Source of the DNA: Paraburkholderia adhaesiva
GTDB lineage: Bacteria > Pseudomonadota > Gammaproteobacteria > Burkholderiales > Burkholderiaceae
Direction: 5' to 3'
Assembly (NCBI RefSeq): GCF_021390575.1
Contig: NZ_JAJEJQ010000002.1
Coordinates: 1-64,000, forward strand
Length of the DNA: 64,000 nt
The notes beneath the pieces were generated by a model, which saw only the letters and a program-made list of their open reading frames with translations, made no database searches and was not told the origin of the DNA. Shown here in pieces: positions 1-8,208 of this stretch. Position 1 is the stretch's first letter. Each line of letters begins with the position of its first letter. Both the position numbers and the translations under genes were made by a program.

Positions 1-1359
1 ATGGCCACGAAGCGTGTGAAAAAAACCGATGTGGTAAGCCCCAGTTCGGCCGAATTACGCAAGGCCGTCGAGGCGATCGCGATTCAGCCGAAAAGCGGCA
101 AGATCACGTTGCTGACCCGCAAGCTGTTCAACGTTCTCCTTGCAGTCGCCCAGCAGGCAGACGAGTCGGGGGATACCTATCGTGCCCTGTTATCCGACAT
201 CGTCGCGAATTCGGCATTCGACTCCAACGACACCGCCCTTGTGAAGGAGCACTTGCGCCGCATGGTGTCGGTGCAGGTCGAATGGAGTCAGGGGACGTCG
301 AGTCAGAAGCCTGGCCGGAAGTGGGGTATTTCGACGCTGATTGCCGACGCCGAAATCCTCGAGGATCCAGCTACACGACGCGTCTGGGTCGAATTTTCGT
401 TCGCGCCGAAGATCAAGAAAAAGCTGCTCGACCCGGTGCAGTATGCCCGGTTGAGCCTGCAATTTCAGAGCCAGTTGCGCAGCAGCGCAGGCCTTGCGCT
501 CTACGAGATCTGTGTGCGTTACCTGACGAATCCCAGCCATCTCACGATGCGTGAGACCTGGGAATGGTGGCGCCCGATCCTCTCGGGCACGCCGGATACC
601 GAGGCGGGCGACGAGGCCAAGCGCGAATACAAGTATTTCAAACGCGACTATCTTCGCCCCGCGATCGCGGAAGTCAACGCGGTCACGAACATATTCGTCG
701 AGTTGATCGAACATCGCGAAGGTCGCCGGGTAGCTGAAATCCAGTTTCGCGTCACCGAGCGCAAGCAGCCCATGCTGGCGCTCGACGAGCATCCGAACGT
801 ATTCGACAGCACACTCGTCGACCGGATGGTGAAGATCGGTATTCCTCTGAAGGAAGCGCAGTCGCTTTACGCTGACAGTGAGGAGAACCGGATTCGCGCC
901 GCGCTCCAGCTGACCGAGCAGCGTTTGCGCAGCACGAGCCTGCCGCCCGTCCGCAGTGCGGCGGCCCTGTTCAAGGATGCGCTCAAGAAAGGCTATGCGC
1001 CGCCCGTCGATGAGACGGCGTCGGGCTCGGCGGCTACCGGCAAGGGCGCCGTGGCCGTGCTGGGCGGGGACGATCCAAAAGCACGTCTACTCGACGAATA
1101 CTCGGCTTATCGCCGCAAAGAGGCGCGCGCACTCTACGAGGAACAGGGTGAGATGGAAAGGCAGATTGCGCGCCAGTCGTTCGAGAGCGACGAACTGCCG
1201 GGTCTCGGTGCTCATATGCGAGACGACTGGCGTCGGCGCGGTCTCGAATCGAAACTGGCAGATACTGCATTCTTCGACTGGCTCGCGAGGAAGACCTGGG
1301 GCGAGCCGACCGACGGTGATCTGCTCGCATTCACGTTGGGCCAGTCGCGCGCGGCCTGA
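1..1359 (+). CDS. Replication initiator protein, Rep_3 superfamily (chromid RepA-type)
   Basis: This 452-residue protein is a plasmid-type replication initiator that would bind and open the origin of this replicon. Residues about 30-250 read as the double winged-helix Initiator Rep_3 domain (LLTRKLFNVLLAVAQQ near the N-terminus, then a LALYEICVRYL helix). The C-terminal 130 residues are a charged helical extension. It faces parB tail to tail. The window begins exactly at its ATG, so the molecule was probably numbered from this gene; its promoter, RBS and any upstream iterons are outside view. Assignment to the family is firm; that it serves a chromid rather than a megaplasmid is inferred from the neighbouring parS type and the housekeeping-like gene content. 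Confidence 0.88.
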   Translation: MATKRVKKTDVVSPSSAELRKAVEAIAIQPKSGKITLLTRKLFNVLLAVAQQADESGDTYRALLSDIVANSAFDSNDTALVKEHLRRMVSVQVEWSQGTSSQKPGRKWGISTLIADAEILEDPATRRVWVEFSFAPKIKKKLLDPVQYARLSLQFQSQLRSSAGLALYEICVRYLTNPSHLTMRETWEWWRPILSGTPDTEAGDEAKREYKYFKRDYLRPAIAEVNAVTNIFVELIEHREGRRVAEIQFRVTERKQPMLALDEHPNVFDSTLVDRMVKIGIPLKEAQSLYADSEENRIRAALQLTEQRLRSTSLPPVRSAAALFKDALKKGYAPPVDETASGSAATGKGAVAVLGGDDPKARLLDEYSAYRRKEARALYEEQGEMERQIARQSFESDELPGLGAHMRDDWRRRGLESKLADTAFFDWLARKTWGEPTDGDLLAFTLGQSRAA

Positions 1360-1366
1360 GCAAAAT

Positions 1367-1425
1367 GTCGCCGGGCAATCCGGCGACGCGATCTTCAGCG
1401 GGATAGGCCGGAAATTGACTTCCGG
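1367..1425. terminator. Hairpins between convergent rep and parB
   Basis: Two perfect inverted repeats lie in the 82-bp gap between the two convergent genes: GTCGCCGG/CCGGCGAC (1367-1374 and 1380-1387, 5-nt loop) and CCGGAA/TTCCGG (1408-1413 and 1420-1425). Neither is followed by a clear T-run on either strand. They may act as a bidirectional transcription end. Function is inferred from position only. Confidence 0.35.
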
Positions 1426-1441
1426 AAATTCCCGCGAGTAA

Positions 1442-2506
1442 TTATCTGGTTTGCAAAATCTGTTCGATCTGATGCAGGATTTCGTCGCGTCGATCCTTGG
1501 ACAGTCCTTTGAGGCGCAGTTCGAGTCGATCGTCGCCGTATGACTTGAGATCGCCGACGGATACACCTTCCATCTTGATCTCGAGGCGCTGAGCGTAGCG
1601 TTGGCGTCCCGGTGTCTTGGCACTCTCCTGTGCGTTCGACCGTCCTTTGACGATATCTGCTACCTGGCGCGTGCTCAGGTCGTCCGCAAGAATCCGGTTG
1701 ATCAAGCGCAGCGTAGCGTCGGTGCCACGGGCACCGTGGTAGCGGCCGACTTGATATGCCATGTTCGACCCGAAGCGGTCCGTGCGGGCAACCATTTCCT
1801 GCATCACGGATTCCGGTAACTTCGCAATCGACAGCGCGACAGCAACCGTCGATTCGTCGAGTCCGAGATGATCAGCGAGCTCACGCTGGCTCTGGAAGAA
1901 CTTGTCGTCGATAAACCGTTTCCACACCACAGCGTTGTCGAAAACGGTCTGCGAATCCCGTTGGACGTTGAGATCGTAGCCAAGCTTGTAACTCTGAATA
2001 CCGATGGGCAAATCAACGACGATTGCCTTGACCGTTTCCTTATTCGCTTCCTTCAGTGCACGTACGCGGCGTCCGCCGTCGCTCACGTAATAGCTGCCGG
2101 GCGTAACGTAATCGGGAATGACATGGATGGCCTGCTGCTGGCCTTGTTTCGCGAGGTTGACTGCAAGCTCTGCGATCGACGACTTCAGGTAAAAGTGGCG
2201 AGGATTGAACGGGCTCGGCTTGATAGCCTTCAACGGCAGTTCGATGATTTGTCCGGGCCGGTATCCATGTTCGACTCTCCAGGTACGATATTCGGACGAT
2301 TCGTTTTCAACCGGATCAGGCACGGTGTCGGCCGGAATGTGGGCGTCGGCTGCTGGCTCGCGCGAATGGTCGGCGACTTCTTTGGTTTTCGACGTGTCCT
2401 GGACGAGTCCATCGATGGCATTGAGTCTGTCGAGCGCCGTGCGCTTTTCGCTGCTGGTCGTATCAGGCCTTGCCTGAAAGCCTTTGGCAAATTGGGAGGG
2501 TTTCAT
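1442..2506 (-). CDS. parB: Chromosome partitioning protein ParB
   Basis: A 354-residue centromere-binding protein that loads on parS and works with ParA to segregate the replicon. Residues about 85-180 form the ParB/sulfiredoxin-like CTPase domain, with NPRHF and the GGRRVRA motif. The helix-turn-helix follows at about 210-240 (QRELADHLGLDESTVAVALS). The C-terminal quarter should hold the dimerisation region. The first 70 residues are a variable linker. The ATG at 2506 is preceded by AAAGGA, which overlaps the parS palindrome at 2515-2530, so ParB binding there could directly affect its own translation or transcription. It is the second gene of a parA-parB operon. Confidence 0.95.
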   Translation of the reverse strand: MKPSQFAKGFQARPDTTSSEKRTALDRLNAIDGLVQDTSKTKEVADHSREPAADAHIPADTVPDPVENESSEYRTWRVEHGYRPGQIIELPLKAIKPSPFNPRHFYLKSSIAELAVNLAKQGQQQAIHVIPDYVTPGSYYVSDGGRRVRALKEANKETVKAIVVDLPIGIQSYKLGYDLNVQRDSQTVFDNAVVWKRFIDDKFFQSQRELADHLGLDESTVAVALSIAKLPESVMQEMVARTDRFGSNMAYQVGRYHGARGTDATLRLINRILADDLSTRQVADIVKGRSNAQESAKTPGRQRYAQRLEIKMEGVSVGDLKSYGDDRLELRLKGLSKDRRDEILHQIEQILQTR

Positions 2507-2514
2507 TCAGGGTC

Positions 2515-2530
2515 CTTTATGCGCATAAAG
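2515..2530. other. parS centromere site 1 (parA-parB junction)
   Basis: Perfect 16-bp palindrome CTTTATGCGCATAAAG. It fills most of the 24-bp gap between the parA stop (2531-2533) and the parB ATG (2506). The core TTTATGCGCATAAA is shared with the two other sites at 3298 and 3406 and, from memory, matches the parS described for Burkholderia secondary chromosomes. Confidence 0.9.
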
Positions 2531-3193
2531 TCAGGGGAGCATCGACGCAATTTCGTCGGCGACGGCGCGCACCTCAAGCGCGGCTAGCCGCGCGCCACGG
2601 TCGTTCATCTGCAGGACCGTCTGGCCGAGGGCCATGGCTTGTTTGTACGCCTCGCGGGTAGGAATCTGCGTTTTGAGCAGCGGGAAGCCAAGGTCTTCGA
2701 GTGCGCGCTTTAGCTCACGTGTGAGCATGCGCTTCTCTTCCGTCTTGTTCAGCAGGAATACCGCACGCAAATCTTCGTTCATGACCTGCGCCTGCTGTAT
2801 CAACTTGACCAATCCAACACTCGACCAATAATCGGCGGGCGATGACGAGGTGGGAACGATCGCGATCGAGGCAGCCAGCAGCACGACGCCAGAGACTTTC
2901 TCGGTTATTGACGGTGGGCAGTCGACCACGATGACGTCGTAATCGCCGATGAATTTTTTGATCTCCCGGTGGATCTGTCCGCCCGCTTCGGAGAGATTCA
3001 CAACCGGGAACGGGATGCCGACTTCTTCGTCACCTGAAGCACTGGCCCAATGAACGAGGGTGTTTTGGCCATCGGCGTCCACGACGAGCACCCGCTTTCC
3101 TTTCTCGTGGAAGGCCGCGCCGAGATGCATCGCGATCGTGCTTTTACCGACCCCGCCCTTTTGTTGCGTGACTGCGATTATCTCTGCTGCCAA
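2531..3193 (-). CDS. parA: Chromosome partitioning ATPase ParA
   Basis: A 220-residue Walker-type ATPase that drives partition complexes apart. The deviant Walker A KGGVGKST sits about 11 residues from the N-terminus, so there is no N-terminal DNA-binding domain (short, type Ib/Soj-like form). VVDADGQ and VVDCPPS are the A' and Walker B motifs. I chose the TTG at 3193-3191 because GGAG lies about 9 nt upstream and the protein then starts right before the conserved ATPase strand. A 34-residue longer in-frame reading from 3295 has an unlikely sequence and would run back to parS site 2. It is co-transcribed with parB, with two parS sites upstream. Confidence 0.93.
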   Translation of the reverse strand: MAAEIIAVTQQKGGVGKSTIAMHLGAAFHEKGKRVLVVDADGQNTLVHWASASGDEEVGIPFPVVNLSEAGGQIHREIKKFIGDYDVIVVDCPPSITEKVSGVVLLAASIAIVPTSSSPADYWSSVGLVKLIQQAQVMNEDLRAVFLLNKTEEKRMLTRELKRALEDLGFPLLKTQIPTREAYKQAMALGQTVLQMNDRGARLAALEVRAVADEIASMLP

Positions 3194-3297
3194 TTGATTT
3201 TCTCCGTTTTCCTGATCGCTAGGAATTTTACCTGGAATGAATTTCAATTCAACGACTTTTGTCGTGATAACCCAGCGAATTGGCCATTTGACCAAGA

Positions 3298-3311
3298 TTT
3301 ATGCGCATAAA
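3298..3311. other. parS centromere site 2 (upstream of parA)
   Basis: Perfect palindrome TTTATGCGCATAAA about 105 bp upstream of the chosen parA start. The 3' flanking base is G as in the other sites, but the 5' flank is A rather than C, so the full palindrome is 14 bp. The bases between here and parA (3194-3297) should hold the parAB promoter. Confidence 0.88.
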
Positions 3312-3405
3312 GCTGATCGCAGCGCCGGATCAGCACTGCCGGATTTGACTTAGGCGTCAATGGATGAGGCTGTCCTTCGCAACTGAGATGCGGTACTAGT
3401 GATCG

Positions 3406-3421
3406 CTTTATGCGCATAAAG
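3406..3421. other. parS centromere site 3
   Basis: Perfect 16-bp palindrome CTTTATGCGCATAAAG, identical to site 1. It lies 108 bp from site 2, close to an integral number of helical turns. The stretch 3422-3636 up to arsC holds no gene I can support. Confidence 0.9.
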
Positions 3422-3636
3422 TCCCGAGCTCTCGGACGCAACTGGCCAACCCAATGGGTCACGCCTCGGCTCATATCCATTGGCGGGTTCCTCGCGAAAG
3501 ACGCCAATTTCCGGCCAACCTCTCGGATAGACCCGCAAACCGAGCTTCGGCGTGTCCGGGAGGCCCGGTAAAATCGGGTGATTCATCGGCAGCACAATGT
3601 GTGGCCGCACACCAGTTCTCTCGTCACTTGGTAACC

Positions 3637-3996
3637 ATGATCACGATCTATCACAACCCTCGTTGCTCCAAATCTCGCGGTGCTTGCGAGCTCGTTACTC
3701 ACGCCTACAACGCGGCCAATGAGGCTGTCGAGGTGATCGAGTATCTGAAGACTCCGCCAACAGTCGACCAGTTGAAGGCACTGCACGCGATGCTTGGATG
3801 TCCACTGCGCGAAATGATCCGGACTGGCGAAACCGAGTACAACGAACTCGGTCTTGACGCAGCCGACGTCACAGATGATCAGCTCTACGAAGCAATCTCA
3901 CGTCATCCGATCCTGCTCCAGCGACCGATCGTGGTACGCAACGGCCGTGCCGTGATTGCCCGTCCGCCTGAGAATGTCGCCGCGCTTTTTGGCTGA
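3637..3996 (+). CDS. arsC: Arsenate reductase (glutaredoxin), ArsC family
   Basis: A 119-residue protein of the ArsC/Spx thioredoxin-fold family. The N-terminal IYHNPRCSKSRGA carries the catalytic cysteine (Cys10) in the CxxS context. LLQRPIVV near the C-terminus holds the conserved arginine of the family, as does REMIRTGE in the middle. ArsC-type enzymes reduce arsenate to arsenite with glutathione/glutaredoxin; stand-alone copies without arsB or arsR, as here, may have a broader thiol-redox role. The ATG at 3637 starts the family-typical IYHNPRC strand; an in-frame extension upstream to 3454 does not look coding. The RBS is weak. There is no operon partner. Confidence 0.85.
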   Translation: MITIYHNPRCSKSRGACELVTHAYNAANEAVEVIEYLKTPPTVDQLKALHAMLGCPLREMIRTGETEYNELGLDAADVTDDQLYEAISRHPILLQRPIVVRNGRAVIARPPENVAALFG

Positions 3997-4116
3997 GCGC
4001 ACGCGGCCTCCGTGCTTGAACATTTGCATGCGCTGAGCGACCGCTATTTGAGGCCCGCGTCATGACTCGCGGCTAGATCTCACCGACCAGACGGCAGTGG
4101 GCTGCCACCACGGCCG

Positions 4117-4160
4117 GCTTTCGCTCGATCGAGACGTGTTCTGATCTATCGAGCGAAAGC
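4117..4160. repeat. Large inverted repeat downstream of arsC
   Basis: A perfect 13-bp inverted repeat, GCTTTCGCTCGAT (4117-4129) and ATCGAGCGAAAGC (4148-4160), separated by 18 nt. No T-run follows. It sits 120 bp after arsC and 100 bp before a DnaA-box cluster, in a 450-bp gene-free stretch (3997-4447). It could be an arsC transcription end or part of an origin. A smaller GCCC/GGGC repeat around an AT core lies at 4188-4202. Confidence 0.5.
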
Positions 4161-4262
4161 AGCATCGAAAACCTCGAAATATAGAACGCCCAATATATGG
4201 GCAATCGAAATTCTCCTGTGCGATCCCACGCAAGGCCCCGTGGCATCGACCCTCACGCTAAA

Positions 4263-4323
4263 TTGTCCACAAGGTTATCCAGAAAAAATGTGGATAAACC
4301 CGGTGACACTCGACTTATCCACA
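4263..4323. other. Cluster of four DnaA-like boxes, candidate origin region
   Basis: Four 9-mers close to the DnaA consensus TTATCCACA lie in 61 bp: TTGTCCACA (4263-4271), TTATCCAGA (4275-4283), TGTGGATAA on the opposite strand (4289-4297) and TTATCCACA (4315-4323). Two are perfect. This density in a gene-free gap near rep/parAB suggests the chromid origin or a DnaA-titrating locus. I do not see clear iterons for the Rep protein here; these may lie upstream of rep, beyond the window edge. Confidence 0.6.
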
Positions 4324-4447
4324 GCCGGCCCCGGGCGCACGGCTCAATGGCCATCGCCCGCTCATCAGATTGGTCTCGTGCCTATGATGAAGTTCTCTTT
4401 CATTGCGCTTCGCGCGCACTAGTGAGAGCACTGAGGAGGACACTGAG

Positions 4448-5002
4448 ATGGCTTATCAAATCGCGGTCGTGGTCGGCAGTCTGCGCAAGGAGTCGTTCAA
4501 CCGGCAGCTCGCACATGCGGTGACGTCGCTGGCTCCGCCCGACTTTTCGTTCGATTTCGTCGACATCGGCGTACTGCCGCTCTACAGCCAGGACTATGAC
4601 GCCAACTTTCCCGAGGTCGCGCGCAAGTTCAAGCAGCAGATCGAGGCGGCCGACGCGCTGCTTTTCGTGACGCCCGAATACAACCGCTCGATTCCGGGCG
4701 TGTTGAAAAACGCAATTGACTGGGGATCGCGTCCGCGGGGACAGAGTTCGTGGCGAGGCAAGCCGGGCGCGGTGCTCGGCACATCGCTGAGCCCGCTCGG
4801 CACGGCCATCGCGCAGCAGCATCTGCGTACCGTGCTGGCTTGTCTCGATGTCGCACTGCTCGGTCAGCCTGAAATGTTCATCAAGCACGAAGGCGGCAAA
4901 ATCAACGAAAAAGGCGAGATTATCAACGACGATATGCGTAAATTCCTGCAGTCATTCGTCGATCGCTACGTCGCGTGGATCCAGCGACAACTCGGCCGCT
5001 GA
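4448..5002 (+). CDS. NADPH-dependent FMN reductase (chromate reductase-like)
   Basis: A 184-residue flavodoxin-like reductase. The N-terminal VVVGSLRKESFNRQLA is the FMN phosphate-binding loop of the NADPH-dependent FMN/quinone reductase family (ChrR, azoreductase AzoB type). TPEYNRSIPGVLKNAIDW is the second family signature around residues 78-95. Such enzymes reduce quinones, azo dyes or chromate in the cytoplasm. The ATG at 4448 has a GAGGA RBS 8 nt upstream; an in-frame reading from 4403 would extend past it and is not supported. The natural substrate cannot be read from sequence. It is monocistronic. Confidence 0.88.
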   Translation: MAYQIAVVVGSLRKESFNRQLAHAVTSLAPPDFSFDFVDIGVLPLYSQDYDANFPEVARKFKQQIEAADALLFVTPEYNRSIPGVLKNAIDWGSRPRGQSSWRGKPGAVLGTSLSPLGTAIAQQHLRTVLACLDVALLGQPEMFIKHEGGKINEKGEIINDDMRKFLQSFVDRYVAWIQRQLGR

Positions 5003-5070
5003 CGCCGCTCGCAGAAAGACGCCCGGACGCGCGACGCCCGGACCTCCCGCGAGCCGCAATCATCCGGCAC

Positions 5071-5757
5071 TCAATGCAGCGTCCGATGGTGTGCGGGCGT
5101 GTCGTCTTCGTACTCGAGAAATTCGTCGGGAATTTGTGGTGCAGCGTCTTTGGCTGGTCGGGTTGCTTCTGGCGCGGCGGGTACGTCGACGTGGTGACCC
5201 ATCACAGCCCCCGCGCCCGGAGCGCTCGCCGCGGTCAGCACCGTGGCCTCGGCCTCGTTGCCGGGATTGCCTGAACCGGAGGTGTCCGCCGTCTTTCGCT
5301 CAGACGCGGGCATCGGCGAAGACGCGGTGGCAACACGCTGCCGCACTGCATTGGCCAATCCCGCGAGCCCCAGTTCCTCGAGTGCCGAGTGCTCGCGCGC
5401 GACAGGCGTGTCCTGCGTCACCCAGCCCCAGCCCGTGCCGCGTGTCGCGATGTCGATCGCGTGCTCCTGAAGTAGCGTCTCGCGGGCGAGCTCCGCGTGG
5501 TCTTCGTCTTCGACGTGCACGCCGACCAGCACCATATCGCCCGGCGCCATCGGCGCGTGCTCCGCGTCGTGCCCGCCTCGCGCCAGCGGATCGCTCGAGA
5601 AGAAGCTGCCGATGAGGCGCTCGATTCCCGCGAGGACGCCCGAGCTATGCACGGGCAATTCGATATCGCCCGCAGCAAAACCCTTCAGCATCAGTACGTC
5701 CTGCGCGTGCACCGCGTCATTCCAGGTCTTGAAGCGACCAGTCACGGTTTGTCTCAT
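5071..5757 (-). CDS. Hypothetical protein, general-stress-protein-like N-terminal half
   Basis: A 228-residue protein that I do not recognise with certainty. The ATG at 5757 has a strong GAGGAGG RBS. Residues 1-110 look globular (a GRFKTWNDAVHAQDVLMLKGF opening, then MVLVGVHVEDEDHAELARETLL), in the style of short stress-induced alpha/beta domains such as YflT/GSP17M in which a property of each residue pair alternates. Residues from about 135 on are low-complexity Ala/Pro/Thr/Glu-rich and probably disordered, ending in acidic EYEDDTP. No signal peptide or membrane helix is seen. It sits between the FMN reductase and the sensor kinase and is likely monocistronic. Confidence 0.7.
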   Translation of the reverse strand: MRQTVTGRFKTWNDAVHAQDVLMLKGFAAGDIELPVHSSGVLAGIERLIGSFFSSDPLARGGHDAEHAPMAPGDMVLVGVHVEDEDHAELARETLLQEHAIDIATRGTGWGWVTQDTPVAREHSALEELGLAGLANAVRQRVATASSPMPASERKTADTSGSGNPGNEAEATVLTAASAPGAGAVMGHHVDVPAAPEATRPAKDAAPQIPDEFLEYEDDTPAHHRTLH

Positions 5758-5931
5758 GGCGCCCTCCTCGACTGCAAAGCTCGGTGAGTGAGGATCACAT
5801 GATGCGCTCAATCGTGCATCGTGCGTCGATCGGTGCTGCAATCGCCGTGCCGTGCCGGCGCGCCGCATCCACATCGGCCCTGCCTCAATCCGAATGCCAC
5901 GCCGCCCGACGACCCGCGGCGCAACCCCACC

Positions 5932-8208
5932 TCAGAGCGTCGCGTCGCGCTCCCGCTGCGCCCGTTGCGACCGATCTCGCTGAATCTGCTCGAGCATCTT
6001 CTCGAGCAGTCCGATATCGAACGGCTTCGACAGCACGCGCACGTCGGCGTGACGCGCGCGCTCCAGCTCCTCGGCGTAGCCGGTCACGAGGATGATCGGC
6101 AGTTTCGGTTCGATGTCCTGCAGTGCCTCCGCGAGGTCGATGCCGTTCATCTCTCCCGGCATGTGAATATCGGAGATGACGAGATCGAAGCGCGAGGAGG
6201 TGGCGTCCCCGCTCGCATCCGCGGTGTCATGCCCCGCCTCCATAAGCGCGAGCGCGCTCGCCGCATCGTTCGCGCAGGTGACTTGATGACCCATCATCTG
6301 CAGCAGCGCTTCGGTGCCCGCTGCGACTTCGTCGTTGTCCTCCACGAGCAGTACGTGCAGCCCCTCTGGCGGGTTCACGTCAGCCTTGCGCGGCTCAGGC
6401 GGACGCTGCGCGGCGGGCGCTTGCAGCGTACGCGGGAGATACAGGTGCACCGACGTGCCGGCACCGATCGCACTGTCGATGGCTGCGAGACCGCCCGAGC
6501 GCTCGCAGAACGCGAACACCTGCGGCAGCCCGAGGCCGGTGCCCATGCCCTTCGGCTTGGTGGTGTAGAGCGGCTCGAAGGCGCGCGCGAGCACGTCGGA
6601 AGGCATGCCGACGCCCGTATCTTCCAGCGAGATCTGCACGAAGTCGCCGTCGAGCGGGAATCCTTCGCCCGGACGGAAGCTGATGTTGCGCGCGCGAACG
6701 GTGAAGCGGCCGCCGTTGGGCATGGCGTCACGCGCATTGACGGCGAGGTTGATGAGCGCGAGTTCGAATTCGGCGACATCGACGAGCACAGGCCACACGT
6801 CTTCGTCGACGTCGAGCACGAGCGACACCTTCGCGCCGAGCGACGCGCCCAGCAACTCGCGGCTGGCCGGCAGCCAGCGGCTGATCAGAATGGTCTCGTT
6901 GCGCAGCGGCTGCTTGCGCGCGACGCCGAGCAACTGGCGTGTGAGCGACTGCCCGCTCTTGAGCGCGCGCTCGATCGCCGAAAGTTCGCGTTCGAGGCCC
7001 GCAGCGCCGCGCCGCCGTGCGATCTGCACGTTCGCGGAGACGATCATCAGCAGATTGTTGAAGTCGTGGGCGACGCTGCCGACGAGGTTGCCGAGCGCCT
7101 CCATCTTGCGCGACTGCCGGTAGGCCGATTCGATGGAGCGTCGCATCGATGCTTCGGCTTGCCAGCGCTCCCACGCTTCTTCCTCGGCAGCGAGGCGGCG
7201 CAGCGAGAGCCAGATCACGCACCAGAGCGCGATCGACGGCGTGAACATCGAGATGAACAACACGCTCAGGTGTTGCCGCCACTCCGCCCAGATTGCCGAG
7301 GTCCGATAGCCGCACGATACGTAGACCGGATACGCGCCGACGCGCCGATACGCGAGGATCACATCGTCGCCCACGACCTGCGAGTGCATTCGCACGACGC
7401 CGGAATCGGCGCCGCGGGCTAGTGCGTCGACGAACGCGGTGTGCGGTGTGATGTGTGTCGCACCGGCGCGCGGCGGGGGATAGAACGCGAGGATCGAGCC
7501 GTCGCTGCGCACGAGGCCCAGGTCCATGGGCGATTGCGCGCCCAGCAGGTCGCGGTAGAACGCGCCGAAATACTCGGGCCGCAATGCGACCGAGACGAGG
7601 CCCGCGAACGCGCCCGTATTGCTCTCGCGAGCGACGCTGGTCGTGAACATGGGCTTGACGGTCACCTGGCTGACCACCACGGGCGAGACCTGATCGATCT
7701 TGCGGCCATCGCGGATGCCGACGAAGTCCGCGCGCGCGGCAATCGAAACAGGCGGCGGCGGAGACTGGCGGCTGCTCGCGAGCAGGTCGCCGTCGTGTCC
7801 GAAGATCGACAGGGACGCCACCTGCGGATAACCGCCGCCGAATGCGTCGAGTTTTTCGTGGATCAGGGGTTCCGTCGCGCGGATGCCGTCGTCGTCGAGG
7901 CCCTGCACGAGCTCGATGATGCGCGCGTTGAGCGCCTCGTTCATGTCGAAGACCTTCACCGCATGCTCTTGTGCGACACGCACCGTGCGCAGCGTTGCGT
8001 CAGTGGCTTCGGCTTCGCGCACGCGCAGGTCGTTGTAGGCCATGGCGGCGACGTAGACGCACGGCAGCACGATTGCCGCGATGAGGAGCGCGATCAGTGT
8101 GCGCCGGCGGACCTTAAAGTCGTGGCTGGGCGCCGCCGGTAGCGGCGCATCGTTGCGGGGTGGCGCGGGGATGCGATCGTCTGGCCGTGGGGGCCGATCA
8201 GGAGTCAT
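5932..8208 (-). CDS. Hybrid sensor histidine kinase with C-terminal receiver
   Basis: A 758-residue membrane sensor. A transmembrane helix near residues 35-55 (TLIALLIAAIVLPCVYVAA) and a second near 310-335 bracket a periplasmic double-Cache/PDC-like domain. After a coiled linker come the H-box (GSVAHDFNNLLM), the N-box (LINLAVNARDAM), G1 (DTGVGM), F-box (FEPLYTTKP) and G2 (GTGLGLPQV). The last 130 residues are a receiver domain with DLVISDIHMPG holding the phospho-acceptor Asp and a conserved Lys in VLSKPF. The ligand is unknown. The ATG at 8208 is chosen because translation upstream of it is implausible, though the RBS is weak. It is divergent from the receiver/CheC/diguanylate cyclase operon, a possible partner. 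Confidence 0.88.
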   Translation of the reverse strand: MTPDRPPRPDDRIPAPPRNDAPLPAAPSHDFKVRRRTLIALLIAAIVLPCVYVAAMAYNDLRVREAEATDATLRTVRVAQEHAVKVFDMNEALNARIIELVQGLDDDGIRATEPLIHEKLDAFGGGYPQVASLSIFGHDGDLLASSRQSPPPPVSIAARADFVGIRDGRKIDQVSPVVVSQVTVKPMFTTSVARESNTGAFAGLVSVALRPEYFGAFYRDLLGAQSPMDLGLVRSDGSILAFYPPPRAGATHITPHTAFVDALARGADSGVVRMHSQVVGDDVILAYRRVGAYPVYVSCGYRTSAIWAEWRQHLSVLFISMFTPSIALWCVIWLSLRRLAAEEEAWERWQAEASMRRSIESAYRQSRKMEALGNLVGSVAHDFNNLLMIVSANVQIARRRGAAGLERELSAIERALKSGQSLTRQLLGVARKQPLRNETILISRWLPASRELLGASLGAKVSLVLDVDEDVWPVLVDVAEFELALINLAVNARDAMPNGGRFTVRARNISFRPGEGFPLDGDFVQISLEDTGVGMPSDVLARAFEPLYTTKPKGMGTGLGLPQVFAFCERSGGLAAIDSAIGAGTSVHLYLPRTLQAPAAQRPPEPRKADVNPPEGLHVLLVEDNDEVAAGTEALLQMMGHQVTCANDAASALALMEAGHDTADASGDATSSRFDLVISDIHMPGEMNGIDLAEALQDIEPKLPIILVTGYAEELERARHADVRVLSKPFDIGLLEKMLEQIQRDRSQRAQRERDATL

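Noticed and set aside
1..1359. Truncated initiator at the window edge
   Set aside because: The first base is the A of an ATG that gives a full-length Rep_3 protein with a normal N-terminus, so the edge is a numbering choice rather than a cut gene.
4197..4523. Reading frames over the DnaA-box region
   Set aside because: They have no RBS and no protein-like sequence, and they overlap the well-supported FMN reductase start.
5821..7422. A 533-codon open frame antisense to the hybrid kinase
   Set aside because: It is a mirror of GC-rich kinase codons; the composition is Arg/Ala/His-rich and it has no RBS or recognisable motif.
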